Assembly: GCA_964393615.1 (NCBI GenBank)
Contig: CAYMUR010000001.1
Location: 1 to 64,000, forward strand
Length of the DNA: 64,000 bases
Direction of reading: 5' to 3'
Origin: CAYMUR01 sp964393615
GTDB taxonomy: Bacteria; Planctomycetota; Planctomycetia; Pirellulales; Pirellulaceae
The position numbers and the translations under genes were made by a program. The number at the start of each line of letters is the position of its first letter. Position 1 is the first letter of the stretch. The notes under the pieces were generated by a model. The model ran no database searches. It was given only the letters and a program-made list of their open reading frames with translations, and was not told where the DNA came from. This document shows, one piece after another, positions 1 to 8,820 of the stretch.

Positions 1-111
1 CGAAAGCAACATCAACGGCTGGGTTGTGTCAGCCAAAACTAGATCAGGAAACAGCAATGCGACGAACATGTACCACAACAGGCCAATTATTTCCGTTCTC
101 AATCTCCACAT
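1..111 (-). CDS. N-terminus of a secreted protein (partial)
   Basis: The reverse strand reads ATG at 111-109 followed by 37 uninterrupted codons to the window edge. The start MWRLRTEIIGLLWYMFVA has basic residues, then a hydrophobic stretch, then a likely signal peptidase site near LVLA-DTT, so this looks like a signal peptide. A Shine-Dalgarno-like GAGGTG lies 6 bases before the ATG. It follows the hydantoinase B gene on the same strand and could be co-transcribed with it. The function cannot be told from so short a fragment. Confidence 0.55.
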   Translation of the reverse strand, partial: MWRLRTEIIGLLWYMFVALLFPDLVLADTTQPLMLLS

Positions 112-232
112 GTTTTTCACCTCGCTCATAACGGCTGACTCATGCTTTTCCCGGTCGGTAAACCAAGCAAAGACCCAAACGGGCAATTGGATGGCGTGTA
201 AAACTCACAGCAAACCAGGTATATCACAACGT

Positions 233-1963
233 TCACACATCTTGTTCCCGCAACAATCGCGTAGCCTGTTCGTCGACTTGAAAATCGGCCGGATTGACAA
301 CCACACCGTACTCGTCTCGTGCCGCTTGGATGGAAAACCGTTCGTTTCTAACATCCCAGGCAATCGTTTCCGGGTCCCGGCGAAAGGGATCGCCGTGTCC
401 CCCAGCCCCTGGCTGACGATGATAGAGACGTTCACTCTCTTTAATTTGAGTCGAGATCATGACAGGAAGAATTTCCTCGCTTCCATCCCGATGGTGCAAG
501 ACACTGATGGATGGTGCTCCGTCTTGTCCACCGGAAAGACCATAGGGTAAATGGTCACGCCGGTCCGATCGAATTAACAGGTCAGCCTCACCAGCAAGCA
601 AGGTCCACTCACGTTCAATGGCCATACCACCTCGAAACTGGCCTGCACCCCCTGTATCACACACTAATCCATAGCGGTCAACCCTCACAGGATAGTTACA
701 TTCAGCTTCTTCAATCGGAATATTGCTGGCAATATTTGCTAAATTACAAAGACCGTCGTTGCCATCCCGATCAGGCCTTGCACCCCATGTACCTGACATC
801 AGTTCATAATAAACATAACGCTGACGAGTTCCTGCCCGGTGCCCTCCGATGATCACCAGCGAGTTGCCACCGTCACCAGCCGCCAGAACCCTCTCCGGTA
901 AAATCCCCGCCAAGGCCCCCAAAACGACATCTACAGTCCGAAAAGCGGTCACTCCTCTCATCGAAGAGGCCGCGGGCATTTCCCCGTTGAGCACCGTCCC
1001 CGATGGAACAATAATTTCCAGAGGTCGAAACATGCCCGCCGTGTTCGGAATCTGTTCACGCATCATGGATCGGACGCACAACGCAACACATGAAGCTGTC
1101 ATGGACAACGTGCTGTTCACAGCACTGCGAACCTGGGGATCGGATCCTGTAAAATCTGCGGTAAACGAATCACCTTGTACAGTAATCGTGCAACTGATCT
1201 TCACCGGTCCGGTTGAGTCGGGGGAACCGGTTGTGTCCAAATAATCGGTGTAGGTACTCGAACCATCCGGCCATGTAGAAATGTCCATGCGAACAAGTCG
1301 CTCCGTATAGTCAATTAAATCCTGCGCGCATTGCTCAAACATGTCGACGCCATAACGCTCTACCATCTCGAGTACAGCCTTTTGCCCAACATGGCAGGCT
1401 GCCAGTTCGGCCTGTAGATCTCCCAGTGTCATCTCCGGTACCCGGACGTTGGCCCTTATGAGAGTAAAGATCGCCTCACTTGGCTCACCCCGGTCGTACA
1501 ATTTCAGCCACGGAATTCGAAGGCCATCCTGAAAAATCTCTACATTGTCGCACGCCGAACTGCCCGGTAGCCTACCGCCAACGTCGAGATGGTGAGCCGT
1601 TGCCACGGCAAAGGCAACGCATCGCTGTTCCGCAAAAATTGGCTGAACAATAAAGATATCGGGCAGATGCATCCCCCCGTCAAACGGGTCGTTGAGAATG
1701 AAAATATCTCCCGGATGGATGTCGCCGTCATATTTCTCCAACAATGTCTCCATGGCATACGGTACGGATCCCATGTGCATGGGAATCGTTACCCCCTGGG
1801 CAATCTGTTGGCCATGGGAATCACAGATCGAAGTCGAAAAGTCCAATACATCGCGAACGATCGTTGAGCGCGCCGTGCGGTGCAATCCGACCGCCATTTC
1901 ATCTGCGGCCGAGGCAAGGGCACTTTGAATAATCTGGCGCGTGACGGGATCAACCTGTTTCAT
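233..1963 (-). CDS. hyuB: Hydantoinase B/oxoprolinase family protein
   Basis: This is the B subunit of an ATP-dependent N-methylhydantoinase or 5-oxoprolinase-type enzyme (576 residues), a family that opens cyclic amides such as hydantoins and 5-oxoproline. Visible family hallmarks are the N-terminal DPVTRQIIQSAL, DVLDFSTSICD and the signature block NDPFDGGMHLPDIF around residue 90. I chose the ATG at 1963 because it overlaps the last 14 bases of the upstream hyuA gene, which suggests translational coupling; the open frame extends 29 codons further but that part lies inside hyuA. The exact substrate cannot be deduced from sequence. Confidence 0.9.
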   Translation of the reverse strand: MKQVDPVTRQIIQSALASAADEMAVGLHRTARSTIVRDVLDFSTSICDSHGQQIAQGVTIPMHMGSVPYAMETLLEKYDGDIHPGDIFILNDPFDGGMHLPDIFIVQPIFAEQRCVAFAVATAHHLDVGGRLPGSSACDNVEIFQDGLRIPWLKLYDRGEPSEAIFTLIRANVRVPEMTLGDLQAELAACHVGQKAVLEMVERYGVDMFEQCAQDLIDYTERLVRMDISTWPDGSSTYTDYLDTTGSPDSTGPVKISCTITVQGDSFTADFTGSDPQVRSAVNSTLSMTASCVALCVRSMMREQIPNTAGMFRPLEIIVPSGTVLNGEMPAASSMRGVTAFRTVDVVLGALAGILPERVLAAGDGGNSLVIIGGHRAGTRQRYVYYELMSGTWGARPDRDGNDGLCNLANIASNIPIEEAECNYPVRVDRYGLVCDTGGAGQFRGGMAIEREWTLLAGEADLLIRSDRRDHLPYGLSGGQDGAPSISVLHHRDGSEEILPVMISTQIKESERLYHRQPGAGGHGDPFRRDPETIAWDVRNERFSIQAARDEYGVVVNPADFQVDEQATRLLREQDV

Positions 1964-4073
1964 CAACCAACTCCAACACAAGATTTCCAGCGGGATCAGT
2001 GGTTGCCATCCAGTCCGGTGGTATGACAAGCGTGGAATCATACTCATCAATCAACAAGGGTCCCCTGGCACCCTCCCTTAATGCATCCCGGCTGGTAATG
2101 GGCGTATCCAGTTGTCCCCAAGGGGGTCCAAAATCTGCTGTCCGACTTCCCTGCGCAGGTTGCAATTCACTCTGGTAGTGCATGTCATCGATGGCAACCG
2201 GCGGAGTGCGACCGATCAAACGAACGGCTACCACTTCAATGGCAGTACCAGGTTCCGCACGATAGCCATACAATCGTTCGTGTTCCTCCTCGAAATCGGC
2301 AATCGCACTGTCAATTCCACCCTGATCGAGTGATTCCGATACGAGATTAATTCTCAGCTGCGACGTCTGACCAGCATATTGCAACTCCATGCTCGCCAGA
2401 TAACTGACTTGCTCCAGCGAAATCGACTCCTCATGAAACTGGCTTTCGATCTGCTGCCGCATATGGTCTAGATGTTCGTTGACGGTCGCTGGTGTCAGTG
2501 CCTCTCCTACTATCTGGCAACTGCGCACTCCATGATGCTCCACACCAGAAGCCAGTAACCCCACGGCACTGAACACGCCCGGCATGGGTGGAATCATGAC
2601 TTGCTTAATTCCTAACTCACGGGCAAGTCCGGCAGCGTGCACAGGACCGGACCCACCGAATCCAATCAAGGTAAAGCCACGCGGATCCCTTCCACGCTGA
2701 GTGGAAACTTCTCGCAACGCCCGTAACATCTGCGCGTTGGCAATACGGTGGATGCCAAGTGCTGCTTCGGTCACACTCATTTCGAGCGGGCGGGCAATCC
2801 TTTCGTCGACTGCCTGGTAAGCAATGTCAAAATCAATTTCCACTTCTCCACCAGCCAGTTTCCCTGGCTGAATATAGCCCAGAACGACATTGGCATCGGT
2901 CACCGTCGGCTCGGTTCCTCCACGCTGATAACAAGCAGGACCAGGAACCGCCCCCGCACTACGCGGGCCGACACGCAAACCACCAGCCGTATCCAGGTAA
3001 GCAATACTGCCACCACCGGCACCTACCTCGGCGATGTCGATACTTGGCGCAATGATCAATTCTCCGCCACCACCAGTGAGACGGTTACCCGCAGAAAGGG
3101 CTGCACCAACTTCGTACTCGGCGCTGTAAGGAACGTTGCCATCCTCGATCATGGCTGCCTTGGCCGTGGTACCCCCCATGTCAAAACTAATGATATTAGA
3201 CTGCTTGGTGTGCTTGGCGCACCAAGCCGCCGCTAACACCCCAGCCGCCGGTCCCGATTCAAGACAAAATACCGGCCGGGTCCCAGCATTCTCGGCAGGA
3301 GTGAGACCGCCTGCAGATTGCATGATCAGCAGAGGAGCGTCGATTTCTTGTTTCACCAAACCAGTATGCAAGGCATCGAGATAACGACGCATTACCGGCC
3401 GCACGTAAGCATTGACAGCCGTCGTCGCTGTCCGTTCATATTCCTTGCGCTGGGCCAGTACCTCACACGACAACGAAACAGGTATTTCTGGAAATTCTCG
3501 ACGTAGATAACTGCCTACCTCTCGCTCGTGTTCAGGATACGCGTAAGAGTGCAACAAACAGACCGCTACGGATTCGACTGCTTCCTGCTTTAACACGGTA
3601 ACAATATCCCGTAAATCCTCTTTCGACACAGAGGACAGGATGGTGCCATCGGCGGCCACCCGTTCATTCAGTTCCAGCCGCAGAAAACGGTCAACGATGA
3701 TTGGCGGTTTTTCGAAAAACAGGTCGTAGATCTGGGGGGCTCTCACTCGTCGCAATTCGAGTACATCCCGGAATCCGCGGGTCGTGATGAGAGCCGTGCG
3801 GGCGCCGCGACGTTCCAGTACCGCATTGGTAGCCACGGTGGTTCCATGGTTGACTGCCTGAACGGATATCGGGTCAAGCTGGTGTATCTTCAACACATCA
3901 GCGATCATCTCCAAGACGCATTGCTCGAAATTCGGTGGAGTAGAAAGTGACTTCGCACGGCGCAATGCACCTTGTCCGTCGATCACCACCAGATCGGTGA
4001 ATGTTCCGCCAACATCCGCGGCAATTCGCACACCACGCTCGTTGGATCCAGATTGATTTTTTTGTTGTGGCAC
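1950..4073 (-). CDS. hyuA: Hydantoinase/oxoprolinase subunit A
   Basis: This is the A subunit of the same enzyme as the overlapping hyuB. Its 707 residues fit the family. The N-terminus carries the phosphate-binding motif DVGGTFTDLVV at about residue 20, the middle carries a second actin-like loop SFDMGGTTAKA near 293, and FGGSGPVHAAGLARELG lies near 475. Together these are the actin/hexokinase-fold ATPase features of hydantoinase A/5-oxoprolinase. The first codon is GTG with no clear ribosome binding site, so the start is approximate. The A-B order and 14 bp overlap argue for one two-subunit enzyme; hydantoins, 5-oxoproline or a ketone (acetone carboxylase-like) are all possible substrates. 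Confidence 0.9.
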   Translation of the reverse strand: MPQQKNQSGSNERGVRIAADVGGTFTDLVVIDGQGALRRAKSLSTPPNFEQCVLEMIADVLKIHQLDPISVQAVNHGTTVATNAVLERRGARTALITTRGFRDVLELRRVRAPQIYDLFFEKPPIIVDRFLRLELNERVAADGTILSSVSKEDLRDIVTVLKQEAVESVAVCLLHSYAYPEHEREVGSYLRREFPEIPVSLSCEVLAQRKEYERTATTAVNAYVRPVMRRYLDALHTGLVKQEIDAPLLIMQSAGGLTPAENAGTRPVFCLESGPAAGVLAAAWCAKHTKQSNIISFDMGGTTAKAAMIEDGNVPYSAEYEVGAALSAGNRLTGGGGELIIAPSIDIAEVGAGGGSIAYLDTAGGLRVGPRSAGAVPGPACYQRGGTEPTVTDANVVLGYIQPGKLAGGEVEIDFDIAYQAVDERIARPLEMSVTEAALGIHRIANAQMLRALREVSTQRGRDPRGFTLIGFGGSGPVHAAGLARELGIKQVMIPPMPGVFSAVGLLASGVEHHGVRSCQIVGEALTPATVNEHLDHMRQQIESQFHEESISLEQVSYLASMELQYAGQTSQLRINLVSESLDQGGIDSAIADFEEEHERLYGYRAEPGTAIEVVAVRLIGRTPPVAIDDMHYQSELQPAQGSRTADFGPPWGQLDTPITSRDALREGARGPLLIDEYDSTLVIPPDWMATTDPAGNLVLELVDETG

Positions 4074-4488
4074 GTTATTGATTTGTCACAAACTCGATGG
4101 ATTTCCTTCGATGCATTTCTACAAACCATCGAAGACCCGGCAGCCACCTCTATCATCAGTAAAAGGCCATAGAGATGTTTTCGGTACTTCACAGCATTCA
4201 GTTCAGTCACCAGTGAATGTACCGATTCTGCTTCCCAACGACCAGTACCATTGCAAATTTTCGTTGAGCAACCTCAGATCAAATCATATCACGCCCGACC
4301 ACTCAAATTCAAAACAAAGTCACTTGGCAGGTGAAAACAACCAATCACTTTGCACGACCGTCAACCACAATCTACGCCAATCCTTTTTCCGTTTTTTGAT
4401 AAATTACGGCTACCATAGTCAGCGATAATTTTGTTCGTTATATTGAATGGCAGGTGGAGTCACTTTAGTTTCCCTGGAGCTGAGCAAG
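4074..4488. other. Intergenic region between divergent genes
   Basis: This 415 bp gap separates hyuA (minus) from the sialidase-like gene (plus) and must hold both promoters. I see no convincing paired -35/-10 elements, inverted repeat or RNA gene. Confidence 0.5.
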
Positions 4489-5592
4489 ATGTCCGTGTTT
4501 GAAACAATCAACGAAGGCTGGATCGCCCGTCGTCGGCCTGGAGAAAATGGTCGCATCGGTGGACCCAGCTGTGCGGTGACCGAAAGTGGCATGTTGATCA
4601 GCTCATATATTACCCAATCGGCAATGGGCAGAAACGATTTTGTTCCACACCTGGCGCGTTCCCAGGATGGTGGTGTCAGCTGGCAAGACAACGGACCTAT
4701 CTGGCCTCATCTTGCAGAAACATGGTCGATACTGGTTACCGTCAGTCGTGCCCCCAATGACGACCTGTACCTGTTCGGATCCCGCTGCCGGATTGATGGA
4801 CCCGCAGAAACATTCTGGTGCGAAACAACCCAAGGGCTCAAGGAGAATGAACTGATCTGGTCACAATCTTGTGACGATGGAGAGACCTGGACCGAACCGG
4901 CTGTCATTCCGATGCCGGTCGCGGGTTCAGCCGAAGCACCATCACCCATGTGTGTCAGTCGCGATAACCGTTGGCTCTGTTGCTACAGTCCCTACCATAC
5001 GTTCGATGCGACACTCCAGGTCGATCGCAGCAAGGCCATCGTTTTGGCAAGTGATGATCGGGGCCAGACATGGCAGCATCGCCACATGCTGAGTTATGTT
5101 AAACCAGAAACCGGCACCGCGGTTGCCGCAATCACACAGCTTGCCGACGGTCGATTTCTGGGGGCCGGCTGGCATCTTCACTTGTCCGACCAGGAGGATT
5201 ATCCCAATGGCTTCGCCTTATCTAGCGATGGCTGGCACTGGGGACCGACGCACTCTACGGGGATCATGGGACAAGCAGTAGGACTGGCCGCCTTACCCGA
5301 TGGACGAGTTTTCATGTCCTACACGCAGCGCAAACATGGTGCGGTGGGAATCGGAATCGCCATTGCACGGCCTGAACCAAATGATTTCGGTCTGGAGCAC
5401 AACGAAATCGTGTGGCACGCAGAGCAGGCCCAACGGCATAACTCACACGGTGATCACAGCGAATGGCTGGAATTCGCATTCGGAATGCCGGTACCCACCT
5501 TATTGAATGCTGACACTTTGCAGCTGTCATTCTGGCTGCACCAGGCGGACGGCCGTGGCGTCCGATATCTACGGCTACGCTGGAACGATTGA
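4489..5592 (+). CDS. Sialidase-like BNR-repeat protein
   Basis: This is a 367-residue protein of the sialidase/neuraminidase beta-propeller superfamily. Three Asp-box (BNR) motifs of form S-x-D-x-G-x-x-W are visible: SQDGGVSW near residue 58, SCDDGETW near 127 and SDDRGQTW near 188. No obvious signal peptide is present. I prefer the ATG at 4489 because GGAG sits 9 bases upstream; an ATG at 4447 would add 14 residues but has no ribosome binding site. Members of the family include exo-alpha-sialidases and many planctomycete proteins of unknown substrate, so enzymatic activity on sialic acid is an inference. Confidence 0.75.
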   Translation: MSVFETINEGWIARRRPGENGRIGGPSCAVTESGMLISSYITQSAMGRNDFVPHLARSQDGGVSWQDNGPIWPHLAETWSILVTVSRAPNDDLYLFGSRCRIDGPAETFWCETTQGLKENELIWSQSCDDGETWTEPAVIPMPVAGSAEAPSPMCVSRDNRWLCCYSPYHTFDATLQVDRSKAIVLASDDRGQTWQHRHMLSYVKPETGTAVAAITQLADGRFLGAGWHLHLSDQEDYPNGFALSSDGWHWGPTHSTGIMGQAVGLAALPDGRVFMSYTQRKHGAVGIGIAIARPEPNDFGLEHNEIVWHAEQAQRHNSHGDHSEWLEFAFGMPVPTLLNADTLQLSFWLHQADGRGVRYLRLRWND

Positions 5593-6066
5593 TAGAACGA
5601 CCAGGCGCAGCCCCCTAGTCCCTCAAACACATTTGCCGGAGCCAACAGACTAATATCGTTTGCTATCCGGACCACCAGACCAGCCTGTAACGCCTCCACG
5701 CAACAAGCTTCCGGTCGCCGTCAGAATTCGCAGAGGCCGAAAACTCTCGCCAAACAGTCGTCCCTCGTCAAACCTGGCGCATTCGAAATTAAAGTCGAAA
5801 AAAGCTGGGCCCCTGGCATCTCCATCAATGCACACGACTCCCCCTGGCAATCTACTGCGCCGTGACGGAGCGTCCATTCGAAGCCAGATGAATCCTACCC
5901 GTGGTCAGGACAGCCTGGAACCCTATAAACACCTCTTACTATGTTGAACCGAAAAACCAGTACAACGCACACAACACTGGTATCTTGACGTCTCCGAAAA
6001 CAATTTCCCATCCTCTAAAAACGTTGTCTCGGAGAGGACTCCCAAAAACGCCGATGGGAGAGAACA
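5593..6066. other. Intergenic region without a supported gene
   Basis: About 470 bp lie between the sialidase-like gene and the outer membrane protein. A minus-strand frame at 5650-5877 is open but has no recognisable domain or ribosome binding site. The 3' part probably holds the promoter for the next gene. Confidence 0.4.
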
Positions 6067-6099
6067 ATGTTTTATCTCTTCGACTCTCAGCAGAACTAG
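6067..6099 (+). CDS. Possible short leader ORF
   Basis: ATG at 6067 is preceded by GGGAG with a 6-base spacer and opens a ten-codon frame, MFYLFDSQQN, ending in TAG 5 bases before the proposed start of the outer membrane protein. The ribosome binding site fits this short frame better than it fits the downstream ATG. It could couple translation to the next gene, or the site could be incidental if the downstream gene really starts at 6054. Confidence 0.25.
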   Translation: MFYLFDSQQN

Positions 6100-6104
6100 C
6101 AGCC

Positions 6105-7226
6105 ATGTTCAATCAATCAACATGTTTTGTCGTTGCAACGACTCTTATTATTTCTATTTCAAGTTCCACAGTGCGTGCCAACGATGCTTTCCTGAATCCC
6201 ATCGGGAATATTGCAGACAGTTTCCTGGGAACCACCGAACAAAACCACCCTGCTGGCCACAGCCATCATTCATCGAATCGAGTCGACACCCATGCGCCAG
6301 CTGGCCTGATGGGTGATCACATGCACGCCAAAGGCGAAATGATGGTGGAATACAAGTACATGAATATGGCCATGCATGGCACACAACAAGGTCGTACACC
6401 AATCAGCGCCAGCGCTATTTTTAACAACGATTTTCTCATGGCACCGCATTCCATGCACATGGAAATGCACATGATACATTACATGTGGGCCCCTAACGAC
6501 AAGATGACTCTTTACGTCATGCCCACGGTTCGCGTCAACACAATGAACATGAAATTCTTAGATGTTCCAGCTGGCAGTGAGGCTCCAGTACTGACAAACC
6601 ATCGAACCCATAACCATGGATTTGGTGATCTTCCATTTGGTAGCTTGATCAAACTGTATGAAACGAAACGCGATGAATTGATTTTGAACATTGGATTCTC
6701 TGCTCCAACTGGTGACATCGACAACAGGACAATGAACATGAAGGGAGAAATGCTCGTTGAGTTTCCTTACTGGATGCGACTGGGTAAGGGGAGCTGGGCT
6801 GCTCGTCCTGGCCTGACTTATAAACGGTATGCTGAAAAGGGGAGCCTGGGAATCCAGTTTCAATCCGACATCGTTCTGGGAAGTAATTCGGAAGGGTATT
6901 CCGCGAGTGACGATTACCGTTTAAACGCCTGGCTCACTCGATGTCTTGATGCGGAGAAAACACTCGCAGGATCGTTTCGCGTGGAAGCAGACTGGCGTAG
7001 TAACATTCGAGGCCAAGATGGAGACCTGATGCGAATTGCCTCTCCTAGCAATCAACCACATTTCCAAGGTGGCGATTACATCAATTTTGGATACGGAATC
7101 ATGAAGACCGTCAGGGGGGGGAGTCGACTGAACTTTGAAATCGCCCACCCCATTTACCAAGACCTGGAAGGCATCCAAATGGCAACCGACTGGAACCTTG
7201 CAGCCAGTTGGTCCACCAGTTTCTAG
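6105..7226 (+). CDS. Met/His-rich transporter-like outer membrane protein
   Basis: This 373-residue protein has a signal peptide (MFNQSTCFVVATTLI..., cleavage near VRA-ND) and a C-terminus made of alternating amphipathic strands, as in beta-barrels of the phenol-degradation MetA/'transporter' type. Residues 60-140 are strikingly rich in Met and His (for example HMHAKGEMMVEYKYMNMAMHG and HSMHMEMHMIHYM). As I recall, the MGDHMH...YKYMNM pattern occurs in a family often found beside copper or iron genes, so metal handling is a reasonable guess. No metal genes flank it here. The start is uncertain: ATG 6054 is in frame and would add 17 residues. Confidence 0.55.
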   Translation: MFNQSTCFVVATTLIISISSSTVRANDAFLNPIGNIADSFLGTTEQNHPAGHSHHSSNRVDTHAPAGLMGDHMHAKGEMMVEYKYMNMAMHGTQQGRTPISASAIFNNDFLMAPHSMHMEMHMIHYMWAPNDKMTLYVMPTVRVNTMNMKFLDVPAGSEAPVLTNHRTHNHGFGDLPFGSLIKLYETKRDELILNIGFSAPTGDIDNRTMNMKGEMLVEFPYWMRLGKGSWAARPGLTYKRYAEKGSLGIQFQSDIVLGSNSEGYSASDDYRLNAWLTRCLDAEKTLAGSFRVEADWRSNIRGQDGDLMRIASPSNQPHFQGGDYINFGYGIMKTVRGGSRLNFEIAHPIYQDLEGIQMATDWNLAASWSTSF

Positions 7227-7377
7227 CCAACCAGTTGCTTTGTAGAACCGTTGCCAGGCAGAAAACATGATCACCGGTCGCAACCCCTGACAGAGAAACA
7301 GGTGTCGAGGGTATCACAATACACTGACTGCTAGATTCTCTTTCCAAAGCTCTCACGTTTGCTCGTCCTGTGAAATC

Positions 7378-7394
7378 TTCGGGCCTGACCCGAA
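7378..7394. terminator. Small hairpin between convergent genes
   Basis: TTCGGG and CCCGAA flank a 5-base loop in the gap between the ends of two convergent genes. There is no run of T on either side, so the hairpin may or may not terminate transcription. Confidence 0.25.
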
Positions 7395-7445
7395 TTTGGA
7401 CGGGTGGACCATTTGGCATGTCCCCCTATTTTAGGTTCCTGCATT

Positions 7446-8624
7446 CTATGGACCCAGTTGCCAGGTGGTTTCATTAATCGCAAGGGTGGTATGGCCCTTG
7501 TATTGGTCATAGACCTGATGCATTTGTTCAATGTTATCGAAATAACCAACAACGTGAGTCGCACTAAAGGATTGTCCAGCTCGGATTGGTTTTCCATGAA
7601 TTTCCTGAATCATCACGATAATTCCTCCAGGACGCTGACTACACCAGGATTCATACACGACCGATGGTTCGAGTGTTAATCCGGCAAGCCAGGGGCCTGC
7701 TGCGCCGGTCTGCCTGTCTTTCAGGTGATAGGCACGGATAAAGTGTTCCGGTATGTGGTGCGTATCACGGCGGTAACCGAATTTCAGATCAGGTGGAAAC
7801 GGAGTAAAAAATTCTTTTGACGGAATTTTCACTCCCTGAGGGCCACTGAGATAACTGAGATAGATTTCACTAAAAGAATCACCCTGCTCATGTCGTACAC
7901 AACCTGGTGTATCATTGCGCAGGAACATCTCGCTGGACGCATTTTGGCTAGTGATTCGGTCCATCAGGAAAAAGAACCGTTCTCCTCGAGGAAATACAAT
8001 TAACTGGGTCCACCTTGAGCCCGGTGATTTACCTGGCGCGGCATATTCATATTTGTAAGTTGTTTCCACGGCGACAAAATCTTTACCGTGAACAATACGA
8101 GGTTTCACAGGCTTCATTCGATGACACAGCTGTGGGCCTTCCACGACCCGCTTACGGTGGCTACTGCCATGTGCCATGAGAAGATACTCGCGACGATCGG
8201 GGTTTGTTTCATTTTCGTACCACGCATATTGCCCCACTCCATTTCCGTCTGCCGTAAATACTTCCTCAGCATATGCCGCATCGCTTCCGGCTTCCATGAG
8301 CCAGTCGATGACCATCAGTCCGTCACCTGCTTCACGAAATCCGGTCTTCTTGTCTAGAAAGGACCCCTTTTCAATGCCAGTCATCCACTGCTTGGGATTC
8401 TGCTTGGGGATCACCGCCTCCAATTGGTCCGTCTCAATTTTGATACGATCGACAGTTTCTGTCACGACAACCCACTCACTTTGTAGTGGAGTTTTTGCAT
8501 CGACTACCGAGCAAACCAGTATCCCGATTAACAGACACCCCTCCTTAAAGAATTGCGGGATGCTTGAGTCACGTTCGTATTTCGAGTGAACGCATGTAAA
8601 ACACAGTATTAGACAATGTATCAT
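7446..8624 (-). CDS. Secreted protein of unknown function
   Basis: I do not recognise this 392-residue protein. A hydrophobic stretch GCLLIGILVCSVVDA at about residues 29-43 followed by a soluble chain suggests export; the true start may be an internal codon nearer that stretch, since the first 25 residues look unlike a signal peptide. The body is rich in aromatic residues and beta-like segments (ERFFFLMDRITSQN, GPWLAGLTLEPSVVYESW) and resembles the DUF6807-like or heparinase-associated secreted proteins common in planctomycetes, but no catalytic motif is evident. It lies downstream of the MFS transporter on the same strand with a 196 bp gap. Confidence 0.5.
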   Translation of the reverse strand: MIHCLILCFTCVHSKYERDSSIPQFFKEGCLLIGILVCSVVDAKTPLQSEWVVVTETVDRIKIETDQLEAVIPKQNPKQWMTGIEKGSFLDKKTGFREAGDGLMVIDWLMEAGSDAAYAEEVFTADGNGVGQYAWYENETNPDRREYLLMAHGSSHRKRVVEGPQLCHRMKPVKPRIVHGKDFVAVETTYKYEYAAPGKSPGSRWTQLIVFPRGERFFFLMDRITSQNASSEMFLRNDTPGCVRHEQGDSFSEIYLSYLSGPQGVKIPSKEFFTPFPPDLKFGYRRDTHHIPEHFIRAYHLKDRQTGAAGPWLAGLTLEPSVVYESWCSQRPGGIIVMIQEIHGKPIRAGQSFSATHVVGYFDNIEQMHQVYDQYKGHTTLAINETTWQLGP

Positions 8625-8733
8625 TGGAGCTCACTTTCCGACCTAAATTCAAATGTTTCAAGGAGTTGGTATCCCTCATCCACCAGTTGATCGAAAAGGG
8701 ATTCGATCTGCTACGCTGCGGTTCGAACCAATT

Positions 8734-8752
8734 CACCGTACCGTACCGTACC
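8734..8752. repeat. Pentamer microsatellite
   Basis: ACCGT is repeated three times in a row plus a partial copy in the gap between the MFS gene and the unknown secreted protein. It is too short to suggest more than replication slippage. Confidence 0.5.
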
Positions 8753-8820
8753 AAGGATCGAAAGGTACGCAACCCGGTCAACCCTTGGATATTGTTACGA
8801 CTCCTTAGCCCCTGCTATTT

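Noticed and set aside
8720..8729. GGTTCGAACC resembling a tRNA T-arm.
   Set aside because: The flanking bases do not make a T-stem and no acceptor or anticodon arm can be formed; it is a short palindrome.
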